A stretch of DNA of 6,058 bases. Origin: Gammaproteobacteria bacterium (GTDB lineage Bacteria > Pseudomonadota > Gammaproteobacteria > Chromatiales > Chromatiaceae). Positions 1-4,067 of this stretch are shown one piece after another. The position numbers and the translations under genes were made by a program. Position 1 is the stretch's first letter; each line of letters begins with the position of its first letter. The DNA lies in contig JAGVUH010000654.1 in the NCBI GenBank assembly GCA_019136395.1, positions 1-6,058 of the forward strand. The letters run 5' to 3'. The notes below the pieces were generated by a model. It searched no databases, was not told the DNA's origin, and was given only the letters and a program-made list of their open reading frames with translations.

Positions 1-195
1 GACCCGCGCCACCGCGGCGGGCCCACGGTGGTAGTCGCGATTCTCCGGCTTGGCTAACCACTTGTTCTGACTGGCGCATTTGCTGGCCAGCCGGCAGGCC
101 GGCGCCGGGCAATAACGCTGGTGATGGGCATTGCGTGCGTCCGGCGTAAACGGCTGGCCGCCATGCGCACAGCGCCGCAGTCGGTTCTCCCCCAT
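1..195 (-). CDS. IS21-associated small Cys-motif protein, partial (C-terminus outside window)
   Basis: Reading from the ATG at 195-193 gives 65 uninterrupted codons to the window edge, so the C-terminus is missing. The protein begins MGENRLRRCAHGGQPFTPDA and contains YCPAPACRLASK, followed by a WLAKPENRDYHRGP segment. This pattern (CxxCGxxF, then YCxxxxC, then a basic stretch and NxxYxxGP) is familiar from small proteins encoded just upstream of istA in some IS21-family elements; that assignment is from memory. The second Cys of the expected CxxC is Gly here (C9-A-H-G12), so a four-Cys zinc site would be incomplete; C29 and C34 are present. A G-rich SD (GAGGGGGA) precedes the ATG. The gene points away from the element tip near 359, which fits a left-end position with istA/istB further left, outside the window. 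It may be decaying. Confidence 0.6.
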   Translation of the reverse strand, partial: MGENRLRRCAHGGQPFTPDARNAHHQRYCPAPACRLASKCASQNKWLAKPENRDYHRGPAAVARV

Positions 196-238
196 GCCGT
201 CCCCCTCGCCTGACGAGGACACGTGGAGGAAGAAGACT

Positions 239-270
239 GAAGAAGATCCCCGAGGGGAAGAAGATCCCCG
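239..270. repeat. 14-bp direct repeat in a purine-rich stretch
   Basis: GAAGAAGATCCCCG occurs at 239-252 and 257-270, separated by AGGG. The adjacent CCCC/GGGG blocks can also pair. It lies between the small IS ORF and the terminal repeats, so it is probably part of the IS end. No function can be assigned. Confidence 0.55.
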
Positions 271-310
271 GTTCTGAGTTAATTAACCAGGAAGAAAACG
301 GGGAAGAAGC

Positions 311-350
311 GCCAGTTTCAGATCGTCAGATTTCGGCCAGTTTCAGATCG
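311..350. repeat. Paired 15-bp IS terminal repeats
   Basis: GCCAGTTTCAGATCG is present as perfect copies at 311-325 and 336-350, a 25-bp period. They sit 9-48 bp inside the inferred tip at 359. Such repeats are known transposase-binding sites in IS21-type elements. The binding role here is inferred from family knowledge. Confidence 0.55.
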
Positions 351-400
351 GCCGCGACACTATAGGCGGACAACTCATAGAAGGTAATCGTCGTGCTCAT
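326..400 (-). pseudogene. 5' stub of a gene truncated by the IS insertion
   Basis: From the ATG at 400-398 the frame reads MSTTITFYELSAYSVA, continues for eight residues encoded by the IS end, and stops at TGA (328-326), 24 residues in all. The start carries the same RBS block as the neighbouring genes (GGAGAGCAGCC then ATG). It lies only 22 nt downstream of the stop of the 98-aa gene, so the two were very likely co-transcribed from the leader upstream of 719. The native residues end where the GATCTGAAACTGGCC repeat begins, which shows that the insertion removed the rest. I do not recognise the parent gene from these 14-16 residues. The stub should be non-functional. Confidence 0.65.
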
Positions 401-422
401 GGCTGCTCTCCGGTCTCTCGGG

Positions 423-719
423 TTAAACCAGGGCGTCCCACTGGTCAGTGAGCGTCCAGTCCGGCATCCCCTCCACGCGCTTGCCCCAGCGGATCGTGCC
501 CATGAACGCCCGCAGGTCCCAATGGCTCACCAGGCGGTGACCGCCGACCCGGCGCACCAGGGTCTCGGCATAGGTCACCCAGTGTGTGCAATGGGCAAAG
601 TCCTGAATCTGCGTCTCGTCCTTCCCGGGCCGCGTCCAGCGCAGGCGCTGGCCCGGCCGCAGGGTGATCTTCACGGGCTGATCGTTCGCGGTGATCCAAA
701 ATCGTGCGTTCGCGGTCAT
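423..719 (-). CDS. 98-aa hypothetical protein, accessory-element type
   Basis: The ORF runs from ATG 719-717 to TAA 425-423. An SD (GGAGAG) lies 8-9 nt upstream of the start, inside a leader shared with two other genes. Third codon positions are strongly GC, as expected for a real gene here. The N-terminal stretch FWITANDQPVKITLRPGQRL (residues 7-26) recalls hypothetical proteins common on integrative elements, which begin with a similar FWIxAxxxPVxxxLRPGQxL motif; the rest matches nothing I recognise. Residues 38-60 contain Q-D-F-A-H-C-T-H-W, and there are six Trp in 98 residues. There is no signal peptide, membrane segment or nucleotide-binding motif. It is the first gene of what was a two-gene unit; its partner (400-326) is cut by the IS. 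A longer out-of-frame ORF starting in the leader at 750 is rejected. Confidence 0.7.
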   Translation of the reverse strand: MTANARFWITANDQPVKITLRPGQRLRWTRPGKDETQIQDFAHCTHWVTYAETLVRRVGGHRLVSHWDLRAFMGTIRWGKRVEGMPDWTLTDQWDALV

Positions 720-810
720 GGCTGCTCTCCAGAAACTCGCCCCTTCTCATAGGGTTAGGCGATTCCCCTACTTAAAGTGTACCTCCCTGCCGGGCTTGCG
801 CAAGGGGAAT
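720..810 (-). repeat. Shared promoter-leader, copy 1 (upstream of 98-aa gene)
   Basis: This segment aligns with 1433-1522 and 2032-2122, each immediately upstream of a minus-strand start codon. Conserved parts include GGCTGCTCTCC next to ATG, AACTCGC, GGTTAGGCG and TTCCCCTACTT (plus-strand reading), plus the promoter boxes. Copy 1 has one extra base between hairpin and ATG relative to the others, so an upstream peptide frame is not conserved. This argues that the leader acts as DNA or RNA, not as coding sequence. Confidence 0.75.
776..803 (-). promoter_or_regulatory. Sigma-70-like promoter of leader copy 1
   Basis: On the minus strand TTGCGC (803-798) and TACACT (781-776) are separated by exactly 16 bp. 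The same geometry recurs in the other two leader copies, which is the main support because the individual boxes are only moderate matches. The -35 box lies in the perfect palindrome CTTGCGCAAG (795-804), so a dimeric regulator could overlap it. Predicted transcription starts near 769, giving a UTR of about 50 nt. Confidence 0.5.
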
Positions 811-873
811 CTCGCGATATTTCAGAGGCTTATGCTTGACAGGGGAAAACCCCAGGGGCGGCTTTAAGGGCAT

Positions 874-897
874 AAAAAAGGGGGCCTCGCGGCCCCC
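874..897 (-). terminator. Intrinsic terminator of the radC-like gene
   Basis: On the minus strand the stem GGGGGCC (897-891), loop GCGA and GGCCCCC (886-880) are followed by six T. It begins 35 nt after the radC-like stop. It is nearly identical in stem, loop and U-tract to the terminator at 1739-1761, so the two cassettes share terminators as well as leaders. Confidence 0.85.
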
Positions 898-931
898 TCG
901 CTCTCGGTTCGGTGTCGGGTGCGGGCGCCTC

Positions 932-1432
932 TCACAGCAGGCCCCGCTCGGCAAAGCTGGTAATGTCCCGGCCCACGATCATGTGATCCAGCACCCGGAC
1001 CTCCATCAAGCTCTGCAAGTCCTTCAGGCGCTGCGTGATCCGCAGGTCCGCCTGGCTCGGCTCGGTCTCATCCGATGGGTGATTGTGGGCGAAGATCACG
1101 GCCGCGGAGTTCAACTCGAGGGCCGCCTTCGCCACCTCGCGCGGATGGACTGAGGCCCCGTCGATGGTCCCGTAAAAAAGTTCGCGATACTCGATCAGGC
1201 GATGGCGGTTATCCAGGAACAGGACGGCATAGCACTCGTTTTCCCGGCCGGCCAGTTTGGCGGACAGGTACTCTTTGGCGGCTTCTGGGGAAGTGAACAG
1301 GGACCCACGCCCGTAGACGTATCCGACCGCGGACTTGGCCGCGGCGAGGATCTCTTTCGGCGTCGCCGGCCGATAGACACCGGACGCCTCCAGGATCATC
1401 AAGGTCCCGGCATTGATCGCGCTCTTCTTCAT
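932..1432 (-). CDS. radC: RadC-like JAB/MPN-domain protein (mobile-element type)
   Basis: The protein is 166 aa from ATG 1432-1430 to TGA 934-932. It is essentially a lone JAB domain without the N-terminal helix-hairpin-helix region of full RadC (about 220 aa in E. coli), as usual for island and plasmid copies. The metal-binding signature is intact: H116-N-H118-P-S, then D129 in EPSQAD. E84 in RELFYGT is the likely catalytic Glu. Typical flanking motifs [27 protein letters not shown] and [10 protein letters not shown] are present. The family fold is a Zn-dependent JAMM hydrolase-like domain. Its role on mobile elements is not settled and an original DNA-repair role is doubtful. An in-frame upstream start at 1501 would translate the conserved leader and is rejected, because the GAGAG SD directly precedes 1432. 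It is monocistronic between leader copy 2 and its own terminator. Confidence 0.93.
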   Translation of the reverse strand: MKKSAINAGTLMILEASGVYRPATPKEILAAAKSAVGYVYGRGSLFTSPEAAKEYLSAKLAGRENECYAVLFLDNRHRLIEYRELFYGTIDGASVHPREVAKAALELNSAAVIFAHNHPSDETEPSQADLRITQRLKDLQSLMEVRVLDHMIVGRDITSFAERGLL

Positions 1433-1451
1433 GGCTGCTCTCTGAAACTCG

Positions 1452-1473
1452 CGCCTTCTCAAAGGGTTAGGCG
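1452..1473 (-). promoter_or_regulatory. 5' UTR hairpin, leader copy 2
   Basis: CGCCT (1452-1456) pairs with AGGCG (1469-1473), leaving a 12-nt loop, between the predicted transcript start (about 1481) and the SD. The aligned stem in copy 3 is CGCTT/AAGCG: one pair changes from C-G to T-A with both partners altered. That is a compensatory change and supports RNA structure. Confidence 0.5.
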
Positions 1474-1487
1474 GTTCCCCTACTTTG

Positions 1488-1515
1488 AGGATACCCGCCA
1501 ACCTCGCTATGGCAA
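1488..1515 (-). promoter_or_regulatory. Sigma-70-like promoter of leader copy 2 (radC-like gene)
   Basis: On the minus strand TTGCCA (1515-1510, five of six to consensus) and TATCCT (1493-1488) are separated by 16 bp, the same spacing as in copies 1 and 3. It is the best -35 box of the three. The predicted UTR is about 49 nt. Confidence 0.6.
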
Positions 1516-2031
1516 GGGTTTCTGCGCAAAATAATTCAACTCGATCAATCGCTTAGATGAGCACGCACGGAGAAAGTGAGGACGACGGTCAGGCATAGGG
1601 CCAGGACGCGCCAGGAAGGGCCTGGACGCGCGGGGGCGTCGGAGCGAGAGGGTTAGATGGCGAAGGCCAGGAACGGACCGGCGGGGCGGGGGCGGCTTGC
1701 CCGGGGCTGAGCTGGCCAGGATGAAAGGGCGGCGCCCCAAAAAAAGGGGCCTCGCGGCCCCGTATGGCTTCCCGGGCGGCTTCTCTTCCGCCTCCGGCGC
1801 GAACATCTCATCCAGCTTCTCGACGCACGCCAGGACCTCGCGCTCGTCGTATGGGTCCTCGACCCCGATCTCCTGCAGAATCCGGGCGCAGGTCAGGATG
1901 AGTTCGCGGCGGCACTCGCGCTCCTCGCACTCATTAAAGCTCTGGTCCTCGGGGTTCAAGGTGGCGAGGTTCGCGAAACAATCGCCAAGGTCGCGCAAGG
2001 TATTCTGGAATCGGCAATAGGGCATGTTCAT
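1507..2031 (-). CDS. MPYCRF-type hypothetical protein with read-through C-terminal extension
   Basis: The start ATG 2031-2029 follows a GGAGAG SD in leader copy 3. The N-terminus [18 protein letters not shown] resembles a family of small acidic proteins (usually well under 100 aa) found on mobile elements and plasmids, function unknown to me. Residues 20-82 are acidic and helical in character, with four further Cys (C35, C40, C48, C69). From about residue 91 the frame runs through the terminator at 1761-1739, which encodes [11 protein letters not shown], and on through repeat DNA to a stop at 1509-1507, 174 aa in total. The last 80 or so residues are Arg/Pro-rich and lie in sequence that is non-coding in the paralogous copy. 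The functional protein probably ended near residue 90 and has lost its stop, or the tail is not made because transcription ends first. An in-frame TTG start at 2061 lies in the leader and is rejected. Confidence 0.65.
   Translation of the reverse strand: MNMPYCRFQNTLRDLGDCFANLATLNPEDQSFNECEERECRRELILTCARILQEIGVEDPYDEREVLACVEKLDEMFAPEAEEKPPGKPYGAARPLFLGRRPFILASSAPGKPPPPRRSVPGLRHLTLSLRRPRASRPFLARPGPMPDRRPHFLRACSSKRLIELNYFAQKPLP
1739..1761 (-). terminator. Intrinsic terminator inside the 3' part of the MPYCRF ORF
   Basis: On the minus strand GGGGCC (1761-1756), loop GCGA and GGCCCC (1751-1746) precede seven T. It nearly duplicates the terminator at 874-897. Its position within an open frame is unusual and suggests the true gene end was just upstream. 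Confidence 0.85.
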
Positions 2032-2049
2032 CGCGGCTCTCCGGAACTC

Positions 2050-2073
2050 GCGCTTATTCAAATGGTTAAGCGC
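2050..2073 (-). promoter_or_regulatory. 5' UTR hairpin, leader copy 3
   Basis: GCGCTTA (2050-2056) and TAAGCGC (2067-2073) form a perfect 7-bp stem with a 10-nt loop. It lies between the predicted transcript start (about 2080) and the SD, and is the strongest version of the hairpin. Copy 1 (CCCCT 740-744 with AGGCG 757-761) carries one mismatch. Confidence 0.55.
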
Positions 2074-2086
2074 TTCCCCTACTTAA

Positions 2087-2114
2087 AGGATACCCGCGGG
2101 CCTGGCTTGCGCAA
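2087..2114 (-). promoter_or_regulatory. Sigma-70-like promoter of leader copy 3
   Basis: On the minus strand TTGCGC (2114-2109) and TATCCT (2092-2087) are separated by 16 bp. As in copy 1 the -35 lies within CTTGCGCAAG (2106-2115). Conservation of box spacing across three copies is the support. Confidence 0.55.
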
Positions 2115-2329
2115 GGGTTTCTGCTTAAAAAGACTCCACTTTTCAACCGCCTATCCAGGCGCGTCACACCCAGGTGGAGAAGAGCGCCAGCATAGGGCCA
2201 GGACCTCCCAGGACGGCTCAGGGCGCGCTGGCGGGGCTGATCGATAGGGTTAGATTGGATAGGGCAGGAACGGCTTGGCGGGGCGGCGGCTTGCCCAGGT
2301 CTGCGCTGGGCAGGGTGACCAGGATGAAC

Positions 2330-2474
2330 AGGGCAGGCGTCGCGAGCGGGAGGCTGCGCCTTACCTCAGCACAGCTCTCAGCACGGCTCTTCGCCGCTCA
2401 CCTCACGGCTCCTCACCGCGGCACGGCGTCCAGCTCCTCGCCCTGGATGGCCAGGGCAGGCGTCGCGAGCGGGA
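2330..2474. repeat. 22-bp direct repeat pair and local GC-rich repeats
   Basis: A perfect 22-bp sequence, starting AGGGCAGGCG and ending GAGCGGGA, occurs at 2330-2351 and 2453-2474, and weaker similarity (GGATG) extends upstream of both copies. Between them, short CTCAGCAC/CTCACGGCTC motifs recur at 2364-2420. Overlapping frames are open only because of base composition. Apart from these repeats I see no gene between 2130 and 2530. Confidence 0.6.
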
Positions 2475-2533
2475 CGTTGGTCTACGCCGCTCCCAGCGGC
2501 TCGCCTGGCTCAGCGCGCCGCTGGCCGCTCACA

Positions 2534-2581
2534 ACACGTCTAAGCGGTTGATTGAATTGGGCAATGCGCTATGTCTATGAT
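2534..2581 (+). promoter_or_regulatory. Inverted fragment of the leader's upstream part with a candidate promoter
   Basis: Positions 2536-2558 match the reverse complement of 1536-1558 at about 20 of 23 positions (TCTAAGCGNTTGATNGANTTG). It is therefore a scrap of the leader region in the opposite orientation. It provides TTGAAT (2552-2557) and TATGAT (2576-2581) with an 18-bp spacer, a plausible plus-strand promoter with no convincing gene after it. Confidence 0.35.
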
Positions 2582-2920
2582 TATGGGGTCCTTCCGGGCA
2601 CCTCTGCGCGGGGAGGTTGCCGGCCGCCCGGCGTCCCCTAGACGTAGAAATTGCATTTCGCTTCTGTTTCAAGATGCAACACCGGGCCTAACCATCGGTG
2701 GAATTGGCCCGGTTTAGGCGCGGGTTGGCCTGGCGGAGGTTTATGGCAGAAGAGCAACAGCTCCGAACGCATTTACAAAACCGCAAGGGGACTTCCGGCG
2801 GGCCGCTCTGGACCCTCCGTAGATATCTACGGAGGGTTATGCGCTTGGGGCTTGTAACAGCCCGTGGAAATGCTGGGGCCAGGTTTTAGGTTTTAGACAG
2901 TTAACCGCACCTTTCCCGCC
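2582..2920. other. Gene-poor stretch with several dyads
   Basis: No protein I can name lies here. Visible structure: GCCGG/CCGGC around 2620-2633; TTGCAT (2651-2656) with ATGCAA (2674-2679); ACCGGGCC (2681-2688) with GGCCCGGT (2706-2713); and the 26-bp palindrome at 2812-2837. A 48-codon frame starting MAEEQQLRTH at 2743 has GGAGG only 3 nt upstream and stops at 2889. It is basic and crosses the palindrome. I rate it below the level for a CDS call. Confidence 0.4.
2812..2837. promoter_or_regulatory. 26-bp perfect palindrome
   Basis: ACCCTCCGTAGAT at 2812-2824 is followed immediately by its exact reverse complement at 2825-2837, with no spacer. Chance occurrence is very unlikely. A gapless palindrome this long is a candidate binding site for a symmetric dimer or tetramer, a recombinase site, or a cruciform. 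It has no U-tract, so it is not a terminator. It lies about 140 bp upstream of the toxin-antitoxin operon. Confidence 0.8.
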
Positions 2921-2949
2921 CTTTTTACCTATATCAAGACTTGTATAAT
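2921..2949 (+). promoter_or_regulatory. Promoter of the toxin-antitoxin operon
   Basis: A perfect TATAAT lies at 2944-2949. The -35 region 17 bp upstream (CTTTTT, 2921-2926) is weak. The AT-rich block stands out from its surroundings. The transcript would start near 2956, only about 19 nt before the first ATG of the toxin gene and next to an in-frame ATT at 2957. Confidence 0.55.
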
Positions 2950-2974
2950 TCAGGACATTAAGACCATCACCTTC

Positions 2975-3286
2975 ATGGGCGGAACCCTTGACGCCCTCCG
3001 GGCCTTTCCCGCTGAGGCCAGGCAAGCGGCCGGGTTCCAGCTCGATCGCGTGCAGCGCGGCATGGACCCCTCCGACTGGAAGCCAATGGCTAATATTGGT
3101 ATTGGCGTGAAGGAGATCCGCCTCAAGGAGGAAGCCGGCATCTTTCGCGTGATCTACGTCGCCAGATTTGCCGAGCGCATCTACGTCCTGCATGCCTTTC
3201 AGAAAAAAACCGCGCGCACCGAGCAGCGCGACCTTGAATTGGCACGGAAGCACTATCGGGAGGTAGCCAATGACCAACACCTTTAA
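2975..3286 (+). CDS. RelE/HigB-like toxin (phage-derived Gp49 type) of a type II toxin-antitoxin system
   Basis: From ATG 2975 the protein is 103 aa and ends at TAA 3284-3286. The core reads DWKPMANIGIGVKEIRLKEE, then GIFRVIYVARFAERIYVLHAF, then QKKTARTEQRDLELARKHY, the signature layout of this RelE-superfamily group. K and R residues in VKEIR, FRVIY and FQKKT are where the mRNA-cleaving toxins carry catalytic or RNA-contacting residues. Family toxins are ribosome-dependent mRNA interferases in the cytoplasm. Homologues I recall begin MKxIxFMG, and here the in-frame codons before ATG 2975 read I-K-T-I-T-F with ATT at 2957 in place of ATG. The true N-terminus may be six residues longer with a non-standard start, or the start is 2975 with little SD. 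The gene overlaps the antitoxin gene by 17 nt in toxin-first order, as in higBA. Confidence 0.85.
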   Translation: MGGTLDALRAFPAEARQAAGFQLDRVQRGMDPSDWKPMANIGIGVKEIRLKEEAGIFRVIYVARFAERIYVLHAFQKKTARTEQRDLELARKHYREVANDQHL

Positions 3287-3548
3287 CAGCGTCTGGGACG
3301 CCCTCGAAGACACCCCGGAGCAAGCCGAGAGCATGCGCCTCCGTTCCGTGTTCATGCTGGCCATCGAGCAACACGTCGCCCAGCTTGGCGCGACCCAGAC
3401 GGAACAGGCCCGCCGCCTGGGCATCACCCAGCCACGGCTGAACGATCTATTGCAAGGCCGCATCCACAAATTCAGCTTGGACGCCCTGGTCGATATTGCT
3501 GCCAAGGCTGGCTTGCGGGCCGCGGTTGAACTCAAGGCCGCCGCCTAG
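3270..3548 (+). CDS. XRE/HigA-like antitoxin, DNA-binding
   Basis: The 92-aa protein starts at ATG 3270 with a strong SD (GGGAGG, 3258-3263) six nt upstream, inside the toxin gene, so the two are translationally coupled. Residues about 42-62 (TQTEQARRLGITQPRLNDLL) form the helix-turn-helix, followed by LQGRIHKFSLDALVDIAAKAGL, typical of the small single-domain antitoxins paired with Gp49-type toxins. It should bind and neutralise the upstream toxin and repress the operon promoter near 2944. The operator is not obvious; the palindrome at 2812-2837 is a candidate but distant. The stop TAG is followed by a terminator. The strong antitoxin SD against a weak toxin start would favour antitoxin excess. 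Confidence 0.88.
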   Translation: MTNTFNSVWDALEDTPEQAESMRLRSVFMLAIEQHVAQLGATQTEQARRLGITQPRLNDLLQGRIHKFSLDALVDIAAKAGLRAAVELKAAA

Positions 3549-3569
3549 TTGCCTCTAAACCCAGCACGG

Positions 3570-3634
3570 CCCCGCGACGGCCGACCCTACCGCAGGACTC
3601 CTCGACAGGGTTGCACCGGCCGCGGGGTTTTTTT
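3570..3634 (+). terminator. Terminator of the toxin-antitoxin operon
   Basis: CCCCGCG-AC-GGCC (3570-3582) pairs with GGCCGCGGGG (3618-3627) except for a two-base bulge, followed by seven T. An inner ACCCT/AGGGT pair (3584-3588, 3607-3612 region) can extend the structure. It begins 21 nt after the antitoxin stop. Confidence 0.8.
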
Positions 3635-3642
3635 CTGCCCGA

Positions 3643-3730
3643 CCATTTTGGTGACCGCACCAAAATGGCCGGTCACTTGCCGCTACCGGCACCATGGTCC
3701 CGCGACCAATCCGAGGATCTCCGCGGATTG
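3643..3730. repeat. Cluster of overlapping inverted repeats
   Basis: CCATTTTGGT (3643-3652) pairs with ACCAAAATGG (3659-3668), loop 6 nt. The overlapping GTGACCG (3651-3657) pairs with CGGTCAC (3670-3676), so the two hairpins are alternatives. CAATCCG (3707-3713) pairs with CGGATTG (3724-3730). No U-tracts follow. They could be operator sites or IS-derived ends. Confidence 0.6.
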
Positions 3731-3880
3731 TGAGTTTGCGCAGCATCTTCAACGCGCTCAGGCGCGGATAGGTCCCGGCCCGCAGATGGCTCTGGTCATG
3801 CTGACGCCAGTAACCGGCCCCTACGCGGGAGATCTGATTGGCGGAGTCGTGGAACCAATGATCAACCTCGAGGAGGTGCG
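3708..3880 (-). pseudogene. Possible transposase C-terminal relic
   Basis: The minus frame contains LEVDHWFHDSANQ, then YWRQHDQSHLRAGTYPRLSA, then LKMLRKLTIRGD, with mostly GC third positions. The D-Q-S-x-x-R-x-G-x-x-P pattern followed by an L-rich RKL segment resembles the C-terminal region of IS4/ISAs1-type DDE transposases (E-D-x-S-x-x-R-x-G-x-x-P then LRNLAI). The catalytic Glu segment expected before it is not recognisable and there is no credible start. A plus-strand frame is open over the same stretch, so this call is tentative. Confidence 0.25.
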
Positions 3881-3904
3881 GCAAAAAAATGGAAAAGGGC
3901 CTCC

Positions 3905-3967
3905 GGGGGTAGTACCAAAAGTATCAAAACCCCTCTGACGGCGACTTTTGATACTTTTGCTACCCCC
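3905..3967. repeat. Long inverted repeat with AAAAGTATCAAAA arms
   Basis: GGGGGTAG (3905-3912) and AAAAGTATCAAAA (3917-3929) face TTTTGATACTTTT (3946-3958) and CTACCCCC (3960-3967). The arms match at 21 positions, broken by a 3-base excess on the left. The 16-nt centre is CCCCTCTGACGGCGAC. Downstream of the DUF488 gene it could fold in that transcript, but no U-run follows directly. It may also be two IS ends facing each other, or a short palindromic transposable repeat. Confidence 0.75.
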
Positions 3968-4067
3968 TCCCCAGGGGCATTTGAAAAAAATTCCCGGTCG
4001 CGGCACCCGGCGCCCTGCGCTGGAGACCTGATCTGGGGAATCAAAGGAGCCAGTGGTTCGCTCCCGG

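Larger units (their letters stand above)
1..359. mobile_element. End of an IS21-like insertion sequence (partial)
   Basis: Two 15-bp copies of GCCAGTTTCAGATCG lie at 311-325 and 336-350, close to the point where a minus-strand coding sequence is interrupted. Multiple short repeats just inside the tips and a terminal CA-3' are family features of IS21 elements. Here CA falls at 358-359, so the tip is placed there by inference. The small Cys-motif ORF inside supports the family. The transposase genes are not in the window, so the assignment rests on the terminal repeats, the disrupted gene and the accessory ORF. Confidence 0.5.
1433..1735 (-). repeat. Leader copy 2 plus upstream repeat region (about 300 bp, collinear with 2032-2330)
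   Basis: The segment aligns with 2032-2330 at a nearly constant offset of 594-599 bp. Anchors on the plus strand are the start codons (1432/2031), -10 boxes (1488/2087), GCATAGGGCCAGGAC (1593/2190), AGGGTTAGAT (1649/2246), CAGGAACGG (1668/2265) and CGGCTTGCCC (1693/2287). The part beyond the promoter has no gene I can support apart from the read-through tail of the MPYCRF ORF. The repeated unit is therefore intergenic and regulatory, joined to unrelated genes. Confidence 0.7.
2032..2330 (-). repeat. Leader copy 3 plus upstream repeat region (collinear with 1433-1735)
   Basis: This is the partner of 1433-1735, with the same order of anchors. It serves the MPYCRF gene. The similarity fades at about 2330, where a different 22-bp repeat begins. 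At the matching distance the other copy carries the terminator of the next gene, but no terminator or gene is seen here, so a cassette may have been lost or rearranged at this boundary. Confidence 0.7.

Noticed and set aside
445..750. 101-codon minus frame starting in leader copy 1
   Set aside because: It overlaps the 98-aa gene out of frame and starts in the conserved leader. The one-base length difference between leader copies shows no peptide frame is preserved.
720..2080. Integron cassette array with attC sites
   Set aside because: GTTRRRY-like heptamers (GTTAGGC, GTTAAGC) recur, but no matching RYYYAAC partner or attC-like folded site lies after the genes, and the repeats are upstream of starts with promoters.
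2330..2474. CRISPR array
   Set aside because: Only two copies of a 22-bp repeat, 101 bp apart, in GC-rich intergenic DNA; no regular repeat-spacer pattern.
2837..3535. 232-codon minus-strand frame opposite the toxin-antitoxin genes
   Set aside because: It is a shadow of two well supported plus-strand genes with recognised families; its composition follows from their codon use and it crosses the antitoxin start.
3549..3938. 129-codon plus-strand frame after the antitoxin gene
   Set aside because: It has a TTG start without SD and passes through a clear terminator and several hairpins; no family resemblance.
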